Source of the DNA: Limisphaera sp049537155
GTDB taxonomy: Bacteria; Verrucomicrobiota; Verrucomicrobiia; Limisphaerales; Limisphaeraceae
Length of the DNA stretch: 64,000 bases
NCBI RefSeq assembly: GCF_049537155.1
Contig: NZ_JBMVQZ010000002.1
Span: 62,001 to 126,000 of the forward strand
Direction: 5' to 3'
The notes beneath the pieces are model-generated. The model made no database searches. It was not told where the DNA came from and saw only the letters and a list, made by a program, of their open reading frames with translations. Every line of letters starts with the position of its first letter. Within the stretch, counting starts at the first letter, position 1. Of this stretch, positions 43,423 through 52,936 are shown in pieces. Made by a program: the position numbers and the translations under genes.

Positions 43423-46317
43423 ATGACGACCCAACCGTTAGCGATGCAGCAGGAACGGCGTTTCGTCTCCGTGACCCTGCCCTGGGCCGTGGCTGGGACA
43501 GCGTGGGTCCTTTACCTCCTCACCCTCAACCGGGGCTTGACGGTCGGGAACATCCTGAGTGTGGCGGGCCTGACGGGGCTGCAGTGGCAGCCGGGTCTGG
43601 CCTCGCCCGTTTACACCCTTCTGACCTGGCCGTTGCGCGGGTTGCCGGCGGGCGTGGTGCCGGTGGTCTTGAGCGCCTTTTCAGCGTTGTGCGCCGCGGG
43701 CGTGTTGGGATTGCTGGCGCGGTGTGTGGCGCTGTTGCCGTACGACCGGACACCGCTGGAACAGGTGGTGCAAAGGAATGAATGGGGCTGGTTGACGGGG
43801 CGCCGCGCGTGGATTCCGGTGGTGGCGGCCTGTGTGGTGGGCGGGCTGCACTTTCCGTTTTGGGACCGTGCGCGCGACGGCGGGCCGGCGATGTTCGACC
43901 TGCTGTTGTTTGCCTGGGTGGTGCGGTGTCTGTTGGAGTACCGCGTGGACGCGCGCGAGGGCTGGTTGGATCAGGCCGTCTTCGTGTACGCGCTCGGGAT
44001 GGTGGAGAACTGGGTCCAGGTCCTGTTGTTGCCGGCGTTCGTGGGCGCGTTGATGTGGGTGATGGGCTGGTCGTTTTTCCGCGCGCGGTTCCTGACCCGG
44101 GCCTGGCTGCTGGGACTGGCCGGATGCGCCTTTTACCTCGCCACGCCCCTGCTGGCCAGGCTGCATCCGGAGATGACCGTCCCGTTCTGGCCGGCGGTGA
44201 AGATGGTGCTGGCCGAGCAGAAGAACCAGGTCGTGGCACACGTGTTGTATGCGCGGGAGGCCCTGGTCCTGGCCGCACTCTTTTCCCTGATCCCCCTGGC
44301 GATTCTGGCCGTGCGGTTCCGGCCGCTCAGCGGCGACATCAGCCGGGTGGGATCCAATCTCACCAACTTCAGTTTCCACGTCCTGCGCGGGATCTTTCTT
44401 GTGGGCGGCCTTTGGGTGGCGCTGGAGCCGCCCTTTGCCGCCTCACGGCTCGGGTTGAGCACGGCGTTTCTGCCCCTGCACTGGCTGGGCGCGCTGGTGG
44501 TGGGGTACTCGACGGGATACTTTCTCGTGGTTTTCGGCGAGAGGCGGCGTTCCCACCGGTGGAACCCGGGCTTGCAACGGCGCAACCGCGCGGTGGTGGC
44601 GGGCGTGTATGTCCTGCTGGTGGCCAGCGGCGCGCTGCTGTTCTATCGCAACTTCCCCGTCATCCGCACCGCCGACGGGCGCTGGCTGACCCAGTACGGG
44701 CGGCTGGCGCGGGAGGGTCTGCCCGCGCAGGCGGCCGTGTTGCTGAGCGATGATCCGCTGCGGCTCTGGCCGGTGCTTTCGGTCCTGCAATCCACGCCGG
44801 ACACCCCGCCGCATCTGGGTGTGGACACGCGGTTGTTGAGTTTCCCGGAGTATCATCAGGCGCTGCGACGGTGGAGCGACGGCGTGTGGCCCGAACCGCC
44901 CACCAACACACCGCCCGGACCGTTGAACCCGGTCTGGTTGGTGGACCGCCTGCTGCGCGTGGCCCAGGTGCGCCCCGTCTACTACCTGCATCCGAGCTTC
45001 GGTTACTACTTCGAGAACTTCCGGCCGCTGCCGCACGGTCTGGTGTGGGAAATGCAGCCCTACGACGCCGAGACGGTCCTGCCCCCGCCGCTGGACACGA
45101 ATGCGGTGGCTGAAAACCTGCGGTTCTGGCGGGAAACGGCCGGCGGCGCGATGGACGGGCTGCGCCGGGCCCTGGGTCGCTCCGGAGCGACCAACCTGCT
45201 GGACCGGTTGCTCTCCCGGCTGCGGGTGGGCCGCCCGGTGCTCACGGATGCCCGGCTGGTGGCGTTGAGCTACGCGCGGGCCCTCACGTGGTTCGGCGTG
45301 GACCTGCAACGCGCCGGGCGCTGGGAGGAGGCGGCGGACTGTTTCCGGCTGGCGCTGGAACTGAATCCCGACAACGTGGTGGCGCGGATCAATGCCGAGT
45401 ACAATCGCACCGTGCGGGAGGGAAATCCCACGCGCATCACGTTGAGCGGACCGGTGGAAGACCTGTTCCGGCGATACCGCACCTGGGACCAGCTGATCGG
45501 CGACAATGGTCCGTTTGATGAACCCACGTTTTGTTACGAACAGGGCCGGGTGTTCGCCCAGGGATTTCTGTTCCGCCAGGCCATTCGTGAATTCGACCGC
45601 GTGCGCCAGTTGGACCCGCAGGACCTGCCTTCGCGCCTCTGGCTGGCGCAACTGTACCTGACCGTACAGCGCCCGAGGCACGCCCTGGCCGTGGTGGAGG
45701 AGCTGAAGGTGGCACCGGAGCGGTTCGGCCTGACCTTCACCAATCAGATCGAGCTGCTCGGCCTCGAAGGGATGGCCCGCATGCAGTTGGGCCAGCCCGA
45801 ACAGGTGCACAAGCTCCTGCAACAGGCCGTGGGCACGGGTCCGACCAACCATTATCTGCTGGCCGTGTGCGCACAGGTGTACCTGCGGGCCGGCGACTGG
45901 ACAAACGCCATCCCGCTGTTCGATCGCCAGTTGGAGGTGATGCCCCAGGACACCGACGCGATGATGAACAAGGGTTACGCCTGCCTGCAGGCCGGCCGGT
46001 TCGAGGAAGCCGTGGAGGTGCTGAACCGGCTCCTGACGTTGCAGCCGAACAATCATCCGGCATGGCTGAACCGGGCCATTGCACAGCTCCGGCTGGGCCG
46101 GCTGGACGACGCATGGCAGGATTATCAGCGGTTGCTCAAGCTCTATCCGCGCGTGCACACCATTCATTACGGGCTGGCCGAAATCGCCTGGCGCCGTCGG
46201 GACACGAACACGGCCATCCAGCACTACGAGGCGTATCTGGAAACCGCGCCGCGGCAGACGGCCGAGTACACCAACGTCATGGAACGGTTGCGGTCGTTGC
46301 GAGGTGGGGGATCGTAG
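43423..46317 (+). CDS. Polytopic membrane protein with TPR tail, DUF2723-like
   Basis: 964 residues. The first ~405 contain about ten hydrophobic segments (for example VAGTAWVLYLLTLN, VVLSAFSALCAAGVLGLLAR, AFVGALMWVMGWSF). The layout and opening (YLLTLNRGLTVGNILSVAGL) resemble DUF2723/GT117 PMT-like proteins, though the Asp-Ser/Gly-Glu after the first segment is missing. A soluble region (~406-600) and at least six TPR-like helix pairs follow (RWEEAADCFRLALELNPDNV, QAIREFDRVRQLDPQD, GRFEEAVEVLNRLLTLQPNN, GRLDDAWQDYQRLLKLYPR). A role in glycan or glycoprotein export or assembly is inferred from the two following genes, 10 bases and then 1 base apart. The start may be the ATG at 43444. Confidence 0.78.
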   Translation: MTTQPLAMQQERRFVSVTLPWAVAGTAWVLYLLTLNRGLTVGNILSVAGLTGLQWQPGLASPVYTLLTWPLRGLPAGVVPVVLSAFSALCAAGVLGLLARCVALLPYDRTPLEQVVQRNEWGWLTGRRAWIPVVAACVVGGLHFPFWDRARDGGPAMFDLLLFAWVVRCLLEYRVDAREGWLDQAVFVYALGMVENWVQVLLLPAFVGALMWVMGWSFFRARFLTRAWLLGLAGCAFYLATPLLARLHPEMTVPFWPAVKMVLAEQKNQVVAHVLYAREALVLAALFSLIPLAILAVRFRPLSGDISRVGSNLTNFSFHVLRGIFLVGGLWVALEPPFAASRLGLSTAFLPLHWLGALVVGYSTGYFLVVFGERRRSHRWNPGLQRRNRAVVAGVYVLLVASGALLFYRNFPVIRTADGRWLTQYGRLAREGLPAQAAVLLSDDPLRLWPVLSVLQSTPDTPPHLGVDTRLLSFPEYHQALRRWSDGVWPEPPTNTPPGPLNPVWLVDRLLRVAQVRPVYYLHPSFGYYFENFRPLPHGLVWEMQPYDAETVLPPPLDTNAVAENLRFWRETAGGAMDGLRRALGRSGATNLLDRLLSRLRVGRPVLTDARLVALSYARALTWFGVDLQRAGRWEEAADCFRLALELNPDNVVARINAEYNRTVREGNPTRITLSGPVEDLFRRYRTWDQLIGDNGPFDEPTFCYEQGRVFAQGFLFRQAIREFDRVRQLDPQDLPSRLWLAQLYLTVQRPRHALAVVEELKVAPERFGLTFTNQIELLGLEGMARMQLGQPEQVHKLLQQAVGTGPTNHYLLAVCAQVYLRAGDWTNAIPLFDRQLEVMPQDTDAMMNKGYACLQAGRFEEAVEVLNRLLTLQPNNHPAWLNRAIAQLRLGRLDDAWQDYQRLLKLYPRVHTIHYGLAEIAWRRRDTNTAIQHYEAYLETAPRQTAEYTNVMERLRSLRGGGS

Positions 46318-46327
46318 CCCGGCGAGC

Positions 46328-47530
46328 ATGCGCGTGGTGCACGTGATCACCCGCCTGATCGTGGGCGGGGCGCAGGAAAATACGCTGGCCAGCGTGATCG
46401 GGCTGCGCCAGCGCCACGGCTGGAGCGTGCACCTGATTTCAGGGCCCACGTACGGACCGGAAGGTTCGTTGGAGCCGGTGGCGGCGGCCGTGCCGGGATT
46501 GCTGGAGCTGGAGCGGCACCTGATTCGGCCGGTCCACCCGTGGCGGGACGTGCTGGCTTGGCGGAGTTTGACCCGGCGGTTTCGCAGGTTGCGACCCGAT
46601 CTGGTGCACACCCACAGCGGCAAGGCCGGGTTCCTGGGCCGTCTGGCGGCGCATCGGGCGGGCGTTCCGGTGATCGTGCACACCATCCACGGACCGTCGT
46701 TCGGACCCTTTCAGGGTCCGTTGCCCAACGCACTTTTCCGGTGGGCCGAACGCCGGGCCGGTCGGGTGACCACGCATTTCGTGGTGGTGGCCGAGGCGAT
46801 GGCCCGGCGGTACCTGGAGGCGGGGATCGGCCGGCCGGAGCAGTACAGTCTGATCTACAGCGGCTTCGATCTCGAACCGTTCCTGCGCGCGACCAACGAC
46901 CCGGCATGGCGCGCGCGGGCCGGACTGAACCCCGGAGACCTGGTCGTGGGCAAGGTGGCCCGGTTGTTCAAGCTGAAGGGCCATGACGACCTGTTGGCGG
47001 TGGCGCCCGCCCTGTTGCGACGGTTTCCCCACCTGCGTTTCCTCTTCGTGGGCGACGGCGCCTGGCGGGCCCGTCTGGAGGCACGGGCCCGCGCCCTGGG
47101 AGTGGACGGCGCGGTTCGTTTCGTGGGGTTGGTGCCTCCCGAAAGCATGCCTCATTGGATGGGCGTCATGGACGTGGTGGTGCACCTGTCGCGACGCGAA
47201 GGATTGCCGCGCGCTCTCCCGCAGGCACTGGCGGCGGGCAAACCCGTGGTGGCCTACGCGTGCGACGGCGCCCCGGAGGTGTGTCGGCCCGGGGAGACCG
47301 GCCTTCTGGTCGAGCCCGGAGACCTGGCCGGATTAGAGTCGGCTCTGACGCAGTTGTTGAGTGATGCGTCGCTGCGGGAGCGTTGGGGCTGGCGGGGTCG
47401 CGAGTGGGTGAAGCAACATTTCGATGTTCGGCTCATGGTGGACCGGTTGCACGAACTGTATCTGCGGTTGCTGGGGAGCTCCGGCGGGATCACAGGCTTG
47501 CCCCGCCCGGGACTCGCGACGGGAAACTGA
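46328..47530 (+). CDS. Family 4 (GT-B) glycosyltransferase
   Basis: 400 residues. The N-terminal acceptor domain begins MRVVHVITRLIVGGAQENTL, a standard GT4 opening with the glycine-rich loop, and continues DLVHTHSGKAGFLGRLAAHR. The C-terminal donor domain has VVGKVARLFKLKGHDDLL, FLFVGDGAWRARLE, and VVHLSRREGLPRALPQALAA with the E-x7-E region (EG..., then GKPVVAYACDGAPEV), as in capsule and O-antigen mannosyl- or glucosyltransferases. Cytoplasmic, membrane-associated. Gene order with a WecA-type transferase indicates that it extends a lipid-linked glycan. The start at 46328 is 10 bases after the TPR gene's stop, and the stop overlaps the next gene's ATG. Confidence 0.92.
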   Translation: MRVVHVITRLIVGGAQENTLASVIGLRQRHGWSVHLISGPTYGPEGSLEPVAAAVPGLLELERHLIRPVHPWRDVLAWRSLTRRFRRLRPDLVHTHSGKAGFLGRLAAHRAGVPVIVHTIHGPSFGPFQGPLPNALFRWAERRAGRVTTHFVVVAEAMARRYLEAGIGRPEQYSLIYSGFDLEPFLRATNDPAWRARAGLNPGDLVVGKVARLFKLKGHDDLLAVAPALLRRFPHLRFLFVGDGAWRARLEARARALGVDGAVRFVGLVPPESMPHWMGVMDVVVHLSRREGLPRALPQALAAGKPVVAYACDGAPEVCRPGETGLLVEPGDLAGLESALTQLLSDASLRERWGWRGREWVKQHFDVRLMVDRLHELYLRLLGSSGGITGLPRPGLATGN

Positions 47531-48507
47531 TGGACACGACGTTCGGCATCTATGCCCTGCCGGCCCTGGTGGCCTGCGCGGGCACGGCCTGCAGCATGAG
47601 GCTCTGGCGTGGAGTGGTGGTGCGGCTGGGGATGGTGGACGATCCCGGCCACCGTAAGATCCACGCCGAGCCGACGCCGTTGGCCGGTGGCGTGGCGGTG
47701 TTGACGGGCTGGCTGGTGGCGTTGGCGGCGGGTGTTGTGGCGGTGCGGACGTTCTGGTGGGACCCCGCCACCCAGGCGGCCCTCTGGCACGGGGTGGGGC
47801 GCCGGGCGGGGCAGTTGGCGGTCCTGGTGGGTGGCGCGGTGGCCATGACGATCCTGGGCGCTCTGGACGATCGTCATGAGCTGCGCCCGGCGGCGAAGTT
47901 TGTGGGCCAGTGGGTGGTGGCCAGCGCGGTGGCCCTGGCCGGCATCCGCATCACGTTGTTCGTGCCCGATCCGTTCTTCAGTTATGCGCTGACCGTGTTG
48001 TGGATCCTCACGCTGGTCAACGCATTCAATTTCACGGACAACATGAACGGTCTGTGCGCGGGTCTCGGCCTGATTGCCTCGTGGTACTTTGCCATGAGCG
48101 CCGCGCGGCAGGGGCAGTATCTGGTGGCGGCTTGCGGCTTTGCGGTTTGTGGTGCATTGGCGGGGTTTCTGCCCTGGAACTTTCCGCGCGCCCGCGTTTT
48201 TCTGGGAGACAGCGGCAGTCATCTGGTGGGCTACTGGGTGGCCGTGCTGGCCATACTGCCGCATTTTTACAGCGAGGTGCACCCACGCGGATATGCCGTG
48301 CTTTCGCCGTTGTGGGTGGTGGGGGTGCCGTTGGCGGACCTGGTGCAGGTGGTGATCCGGCGGTGGCGCAGGGGACAGCCTTTCTACGTGGGCGACACGC
48401 AGCATTTCTCGCACCTGCTGGTCCGTTGCGGCCTGAGCCCGGTTCGGGCCGTCCTGCTCTTGTGGTTGGTGGCGGCTGCAACAGGTGCGGTGGCCCTGCT
48501 CTGGTAG
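47530..48507 (+). CDS. Polyprenyl-phosphate sugar-1-phosphate transferase (WecA/MraY/TagO family)
   Basis: 325 residues with about ten membrane segments. Family motifs are intact: DDPGHRKIHAEPTPLAGG (substrate loop), ILGALDDRHEL (the DD Mg site, ~119-120), LVNAFNFTDNMNGLCAG, and VFLGDSGSHLVGYW. A late HxH-type cytoplasmic loop is present as GDTQHFSHLLVR. The GlcNAc-1-P or similar transferase activity onto undecaprenyl phosphate starts a surface polysaccharide. The wall-specific MraY is less likely given the neighbours: a GT4 enzyme and a polytopic TPR protein, not division genes. The ATG overlaps the GT4 stop (TGATG), so the genes are translationally coupled. It ends 13 bases before a convergent HAD gene. 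Confidence 0.92.
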   Translation: MDTTFGIYALPALVACAGTACSMRLWRGVVVRLGMVDDPGHRKIHAEPTPLAGGVAVLTGWLVALAAGVVAVRTFWWDPATQAALWHGVGRRAGQLAVLVGGAVAMTILGALDDRHELRPAAKFVGQWVVASAVALAGIRITLFVPDPFFSYALTVLWILTLVNAFNFTDNMNGLCAGLGLIASWYFAMSAARQGQYLVAACGFAVCGALAGFLPWNFPRARVFLGDSGSHLVGYWVAVLAILPHFYSEVHPRGYAVLSPLWVVGVPLADLVQVVIRRWRRGQPFYVGDTQHFSHLLVRCGLSPVRAVLLLWLVAAATGAVALLW

Positions 48508-48520
48508 CGGGCCGGCAGCG

Positions 48521-49240
48521 TTACAACCCCCGGGTGCCGAGAAACCCCGCCCTGCGGATCCAGGGCAGCAGTTGGCGCAGGGACCCGATGCGTCGCGGTT
48601 CCGGCCTGCGCAGGCCCCGGTGCAGCGTCACGGCTTGGAAACCGGCGTGGCGCGCGCCCTGGTAGTCCTGCCGGGGGTCGTCCCCCACGTGGAGGATCTC
48701 CTGCGGGGCCAGCCCCAGCACGTCGGCCGCCCGCAGGAAGATGGCCGGCGAAGGCTTGCTGAAACCGACCTCGGCCGAGATGATCACCACGTCGAATTGC
48801 CTCTCCAGGTCGAGGGCCCGGAGGAGGGGTCGGAGCCGGAGATCCCAGTTGGAAACGATCCCGAGGCGCAGCCCGTGTGATCGCAGGCGGGTCAGCACTT
48901 CGGGTAGGTGCGGGTCCACGCGCCAGACGCCCGGTTGCCCGAACCGGCGGTAGAGGTCGCCAAAGAAGGTGCGGCTGGGCGGTTCGGTCACCAGACCTGC
49001 AAAGGTGGCATCCACGAGGGCCATCCAACCGGCGCGGGAATGGTCGAAGTCGGCACAGCCACGCCACGCGGTTTGGAACCGGCGGTTGAGCCGGTGCGGG
49101 TCGAAAGTTTGGCCGGTCCAATCCCGTGCCACCCGGGCGTAGACATGTCCGACGGAGGGCCGGACGCTGAGGAAGGTCCAACCCACGTCGAAGGTGACGG
49201 CGCGCAGCGTGGCGGGGGGCTGGTGCCGGTCGGGTCTCAT
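48521..49240 (-). CDS. HAD-superfamily hydrolase (DREG-2-like)
   Basis: 239 residues, cytoplasmic. Motif I is AVTFDVGWTFL with nucleophile D18 but Gly at the D+2 position, where phosphatases have their acid/base Asp. Motif II is LGIVSNWDLRL, motif III the Lys in EVGFSKPSPAIFLRA, and motif IV VGDDPRQDYQGARHAGFQ. A helical cap sits between motifs I and II. The pattern fits the HDHD3/DREG-2 group, where the second Asp is often absent. Phosphatase activity is therefore uncertain. Its ATG overlaps the prolyl oligopeptidase stop (ATGA), so the two genes are co-transcribed and translationally coupled. Confidence 0.85.
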   Translation of the reverse strand: MRPDRHQPPATLRAVTFDVGWTFLSVRPSVGHVYARVARDWTGQTFDPHRLNRRFQTAWRGCADFDHSRAGWMALVDATFAGLVTEPPSRTFFGDLYRRFGQPGVWRVDPHLPEVLTRLRSHGLRLGIVSNWDLRLRPLLRALDLERQFDVVIISAEVGFSKPSPAIFLRAADVLGLAPQEILHVGDDPRQDYQGARHAGFQAVTLHRGLRRPEPRRIGSLRQLLPWIRRAGFLGTRGL

Positions 49241-51357
49241 GGCCGGGTGTGATGAAGGGCAAAGGCCAGCCGATCGGTGGCTTCCTCGATCTGTTTGGCC
49301 GTCGGTTTGCCGGCGCCGTGTCCGGCCCGGGTTTCAATGCGGATGAGCACGGGCGGGCCGTTGCGGGCCTGGCATTCCTGAAGACGGGCGGCGAATTTGA
49401 AACTGTGGGCCGGGACGACCCGATCGTCGTGATCGGCCGTGGTGATCAGGGTGGCCGGGTAACGGACGCCCGGGCGCAGGTTGTGCAGCGGCGAGTAGGC
49501 CAGCAGGTGGGGGAAATCCTCGGGATTGTCCGCAGAGCCGTACTCGGCAGTCCATGCCCAGCCGATGGTGAATTTGTGGAAGCGCAGCATGTCCATGACG
49601 CCCACGGCGGGCAGGGCGACGGCGAACAGGTCGGGTCGCTGCGTCATGCACGCACCGACGAGCAGCCCCCCGTTGCTCCCTCCGGCGATGGCCAGGTGAC
49701 GCGGCGAGGTGTAGCCCCGGGAGATGAGCCACTCGGCCGCCGCGATGAAATCGTCGAAGACGTTTTGCTTGTTGTGTTTCATTCCCGCCTGGTGCCAGGT
49801 CTCGCCGTACTCGCCCCCGCCACGGAGGTTGGGCACGGCGTAGAGGCCGCCCTGTTCCATCCAGACGAGGTTCGCCACGCTGAAGGACGGTGTGAGGCTG
49901 ATGTTGAACCCGCCGTAGCCGTAGAGCAGGGTGGGGATCCGCCCGTTGGGTTTCAGGCCCTTGCGATGGGACAGGAACATCGGCACGCGGGTGCCGTCCT
50001 TGCTGGTGTAAAAGACCTGCTGCGTCTCGAAGTCGTCCGGGTTGAAGGGCAGTTTCGGTTGGCGCCAGACGGAAAGTTGCCGGGTGGAGAGATCGTAACG
50101 GTAGACCCGACCCGGCACGGTGTAACTGGTGTAGTGAAAGAAGAGTTCGGTGTCGGCTCGCCGGCCCGAGAGGCCGCTGACGGTGCCGAAGCCCGGGAGC
50201 TCGATTTCACCGTCGGGCCGGCCGTCCAGCGTGAAGAGCCGCAGCCGGCTGCTGGCGTGGTGCAGATATTCGGCGACGAAACGGTTGCCGACGACGCGCA
50301 CCTGCCGGAGGGTGTCCTCCGACTGCGGCACCAGCTCGCGCCAGTGACGGCGGTCCGGTTGCCGGATGTCAATGGCGACGATCCGGCCACGCGGCGCATC
50401 CAGGTCGGTGCGGAACCAGAACACCGGCCCGTCGTTGTCCAGGAAGGTGAAATCGGCCTGGAAATCCGGGAGCAGTTCCACGACCGGACTGTCGGGCTGG
50501 CGGAGGTGGAGATAGAAAATGCAGTTCTTCGGATCGGTGCCACGCGTGACGGTGATGACGAGATACGAGCCATCGTCGGTCACCTCGCCGTAGAATCCCC
50601 ATTCCTTCTGGTCCGGCCGGTGGTAGATCAGGCGGTCCTCGCCCTGAGGGGTGCCGAGGCGGTGGAAGTAGAGTTTGTGGTAGTAGTTGACCCCGGTGAG
50701 CCGCGTTTTCTCGTCCGGTTCGTCGAACCGGCTGTAGAAAAAGCCGGATCCGTCCTTCAACCAGGAGGCCGAACTGAACTTGACCCAGCGAATGCGGTCG
50801 GGAAGGTCGCGTCCGGATTCCACGTCGCGGACGTACCATTCCTGCCAGTCGCTGCCGGCCACGGACCGCCCGTAGGCCAGCAGGCGACCGTCCTCGGTGG
50901 CGGTGGCGCCGGTGAGGGCCACGGTGCCATCGGATGACCATTCGTTCGGATCCAGCAGCGGCCGGGGAGCGCTTTCGAGGGAATCGGCCACGTACAGCAC
51001 GGACTGGTTCTGCAGGCCGTCGTTTTTGCTGAAGAAATAGTGGTTGCCGCGGCGCACGGGCGGGCTGAAACGTTCGAAGTTCCACAGCTCGGTCAGTCGT
51101 TCGCGGAGTGGTTCCCGTTCCGGCAGCCGGGCCAGATAATCGAACGTCACGCGGTTCTGCGCTTCGACCCAGGCCTTTGTCTCGGGCGAATGATCGTCTT
51201 CGAGCCAGCGGTAGGGATCCTCGATCCGGGTACCGTGGTAATCGTCCACCACGGGCTTCTTGGTGGTCACCGGGTAGCGGATGCGCGGGCCGGGACTCAC
51301 ACAGGCCAGCAGGGCCAGTAGCAGTGCACAGGCGACAACCAGTTTGACCGTCCACAT
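49237..51357 (-). CDS. Prolyl oligopeptidase family serine peptidase (S9A), exported
   Basis: 706 residues. The N-terminal signal is lipoprotein-like (KLVVACALLLALLAC, VSPG). The normal S9A opening follows: PVTTKKPVVDDYHGTRIEDP then YRWLEDDHSPETKAWVE. A seven-bladed propeller (~70-430) precedes the alpha/beta-hydrolase: IAGGSNGGLLVGACMTQRPD with S561, the Asp in TTADHDDRVVPAHSFKFAA, and H680 in RAGHGAGKP. NLRGGGEYGETWHQAG is also typical. It cleaves short proline-containing peptides, probably in the periplasm. Length matches the family. No neighbours suggest a specific peptide. Confidence 0.95.
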   Translation of the reverse strand: MWTVKLVVACALLLALLACVSPGPRIRYPVTTKKPVVDDYHGTRIEDPYRWLEDDHSPETKAWVEAQNRVTFDYLARLPEREPLRERLTELWNFERFSPPVRRGNHYFFSKNDGLQNQSVLYVADSLESAPRPLLDPNEWSSDGTVALTGATATEDGRLLAYGRSVAGSDWQEWYVRDVESGRDLPDRIRWVKFSSASWLKDGSGFFYSRFDEPDEKTRLTGVNYYHKLYFHRLGTPQGEDRLIYHRPDQKEWGFYGEVTDDGSYLVITVTRGTDPKNCIFYLHLRQPDSPVVELLPDFQADFTFLDNDGPVFWFRTDLDAPRGRIVAIDIRQPDRRHWRELVPQSEDTLRQVRVVGNRFVAEYLHHASSRLRLFTLDGRPDGEIELPGFGTVSGLSGRRADTELFFHYTSYTVPGRVYRYDLSTRQLSVWRQPKLPFNPDDFETQQVFYTSKDGTRVPMFLSHRKGLKPNGRIPTLLYGYGGFNISLTPSFSVANLVWMEQGGLYAVPNLRGGGEYGETWHQAGMKHNKQNVFDDFIAAAEWLISRGYTSPRHLAIAGGSNGGLLVGACMTQRPDLFAVALPAVGVMDMLRFHKFTIGWAWTAEYGSADNPEDFPHLLAYSPLHNLRPGVRYPATLITTADHDDRVVPAHSFKFAARLQECQARNGPPVLIRIETRAGHGAGKPTAKQIEEATDRLAFALHHTRP

Positions 51358-51695
51358 GTCCGTCAGATTGAGGGGAACCTCGCCGCGTGGTCAAAGACTT
51401 CCGCCAAACGCCCGCCGGGGACGGTGTGAGCCGAGGGGCGGGGACGGAGACCCGGAAGCTCGGGACGGTGTGGGCGGGCCTTCGGATCCGGCGCCGCTGC
51501 GGCTGCGGCGGAAATCGCCGTGGGCAGAGGGCGCCGGCCGGGGAGCGGCCATCCGGCTGCCGCCCTCGCCCCTCGCGGCCGGTCACTGCCCGGGCCAGAC
51601 CTTTGCCGGCACTCAAGGCGGACCGACTTTCGGCCGATTCCTACCATGTCGGCCCGGATCACGGACAGAACGGTGTCAGCACGGAGGGAAGCAAG
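51358..51695. other. 338-base divergent gap
   Basis: No gene is supported. A minus-strand TTGACC (51394-51389) is a possible -35 for the peptidase gene, but no good -10 follows. The right end holds the strong ribosome site (GGAGGGAA) of the unknown gene at 51696. Confidence 0.45.
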
Positions 51696-52739
51696 ATGAA
51701 TACGGGAGAGGCCGCTGTGGACTGGCTCTACCGGGAGCAACTTCGGGTGGATGCGGAATGGTCGGTGAAGACACCCCACGGTTTCCGCTGGTGGCCGGAC
51801 CAGCACGCACAAACGATCGAAGTGACCGGACGGGAAACCGGTCCGGCAGGCGAGGAGGGCTGGTGGATTTCGGTGCGTACCGAAGTGGTCCGGCTGCCGC
51901 AGTTGCGGGACGAACATCTCGAGCCGATCCGCGATCTGCTGATGACGCCGGCTTCCATGGCCGGCCCGACCTACCACGCTGAGAACGGTACGCTCGAACT
52001 GGCGAGTCTGGTCCGGGTCTACGAGGGCAACGTGTCCTGGATGCGTCCGTTGATCGGACTGGCCGCCATGCTGCAGGTGCTCGAGGCGCGGAAAGCGGGC
52101 CCGCTGTTGGCGGAGGCGCTCGGGGCCGAGGAGGCATGGAGTGCCCCGCAGGGGAAGCCGGTCCGGGAAACTCCGGACGAGTTGGTGGAGGGGGTGCCCT
52201 TGATGATTCTGGCGAGTGCCCTGACAGGTTCCCGTTGGAAGGGGCCGGAGCTGAAACAGTTGGGCCGGCGGGAGGCATCGGTACCCCCGGCTTTGCTGGC
52301 CACGGGCGACGAGAGGAGTTTGACGGTTGAGTTCCCTTTCGGGGACGAATCGTCGCTTTGCCAGTTTGGTGCCGATGTTTCCCACCCCGAGTACGGGCCG
52401 GGCTTGTTGATTGTGCAGACCTTTCCGGTCATGACCAGGGACGAGGCCGAGGGTATCCGCCTGGCTCTTGCCATGAATGAACGTGAACTGATCCGGCAAC
52501 CGTGGGGATACGGTTATGGCAGTTACTCGCATCGTGAGGGTTTCCTGAACTTCAGCTGTTTCCTGCCCGCTCTGGCCCATCGTCCGGGGATGTTGGTCGC
52601 GCTGTACCACGCCTGTGCAGTACGGGCCGCGATGGTGGCGCGGCATTTTACGGGCAGGGATTGGGACGCGTCTTCGTTCGACGTCGAGCGGACCGGGGTG
52701 GCACGGTTTTTGAATCTGCTCCGGAACCGGCTCAACTGA
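51696..52739 (+). CDS. Conserved-looking cytoplasmic protein, function unknown
   Basis: 347 residues; I do not recognise the family. The ATG at 51696 follows GGAGGGAAGCAAG, an excellent ribosome site, and codon use is like that of the neighbours, so the gene is real. It has no signal peptide or membrane segment. It alternates aromatic beta-strands (GWWISVRTEVVRL, RSLTVEFPFGDESSLCQFG, GLLIVQTFPV) with helices (MRPLIGLAAMLQVLEARKAG). The early part is loosely reminiscent of YbjN-type or type III chaperone-like folds, as a guess only. Monocistronic, convergent with the pectate lyase gene. Confidence 0.75.
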   Translation: MNTGEAAVDWLYREQLRVDAEWSVKTPHGFRWWPDQHAQTIEVTGRETGPAGEEGWWISVRTEVVRLPQLRDEHLEPIRDLLMTPASMAGPTYHAENGTLELASLVRVYEGNVSWMRPLIGLAAMLQVLEARKAGPLLAEALGAEEAWSAPQGKPVRETPDELVEGVPLMILASALTGSRWKGPELKQLGRREASVPPALLATGDERSLTVEFPFGDESSLCQFGADVSHPEYGPGLLIVQTFPVMTRDEAEGIRLALAMNERELIRQPWGYGYGSYSHREGFLNFSCFLPALAHRPGMLVALYHACAVRAAMVARHFTGRDWDASSFDVERTGVARFLNLLRNRLN

Positions 52740-52936
52740 GGCGGGGAACCTGCCGCCCGGATTGTCCGGAGATCTGAAAGACCGGCGGACCGGCGGTGGC
52801 GCGGGGCGACGGATTTTCGGCGGGGAATTGCTACTGATCCGGGGAACCATCCATGTCCCGCGGCCCGTTGGCGGCCGGCTTTCACCGGGCAGCGAAAAGG
52901 GTTTAGAACCGAACGTCGCGACTTTCGAGGCGCCGG

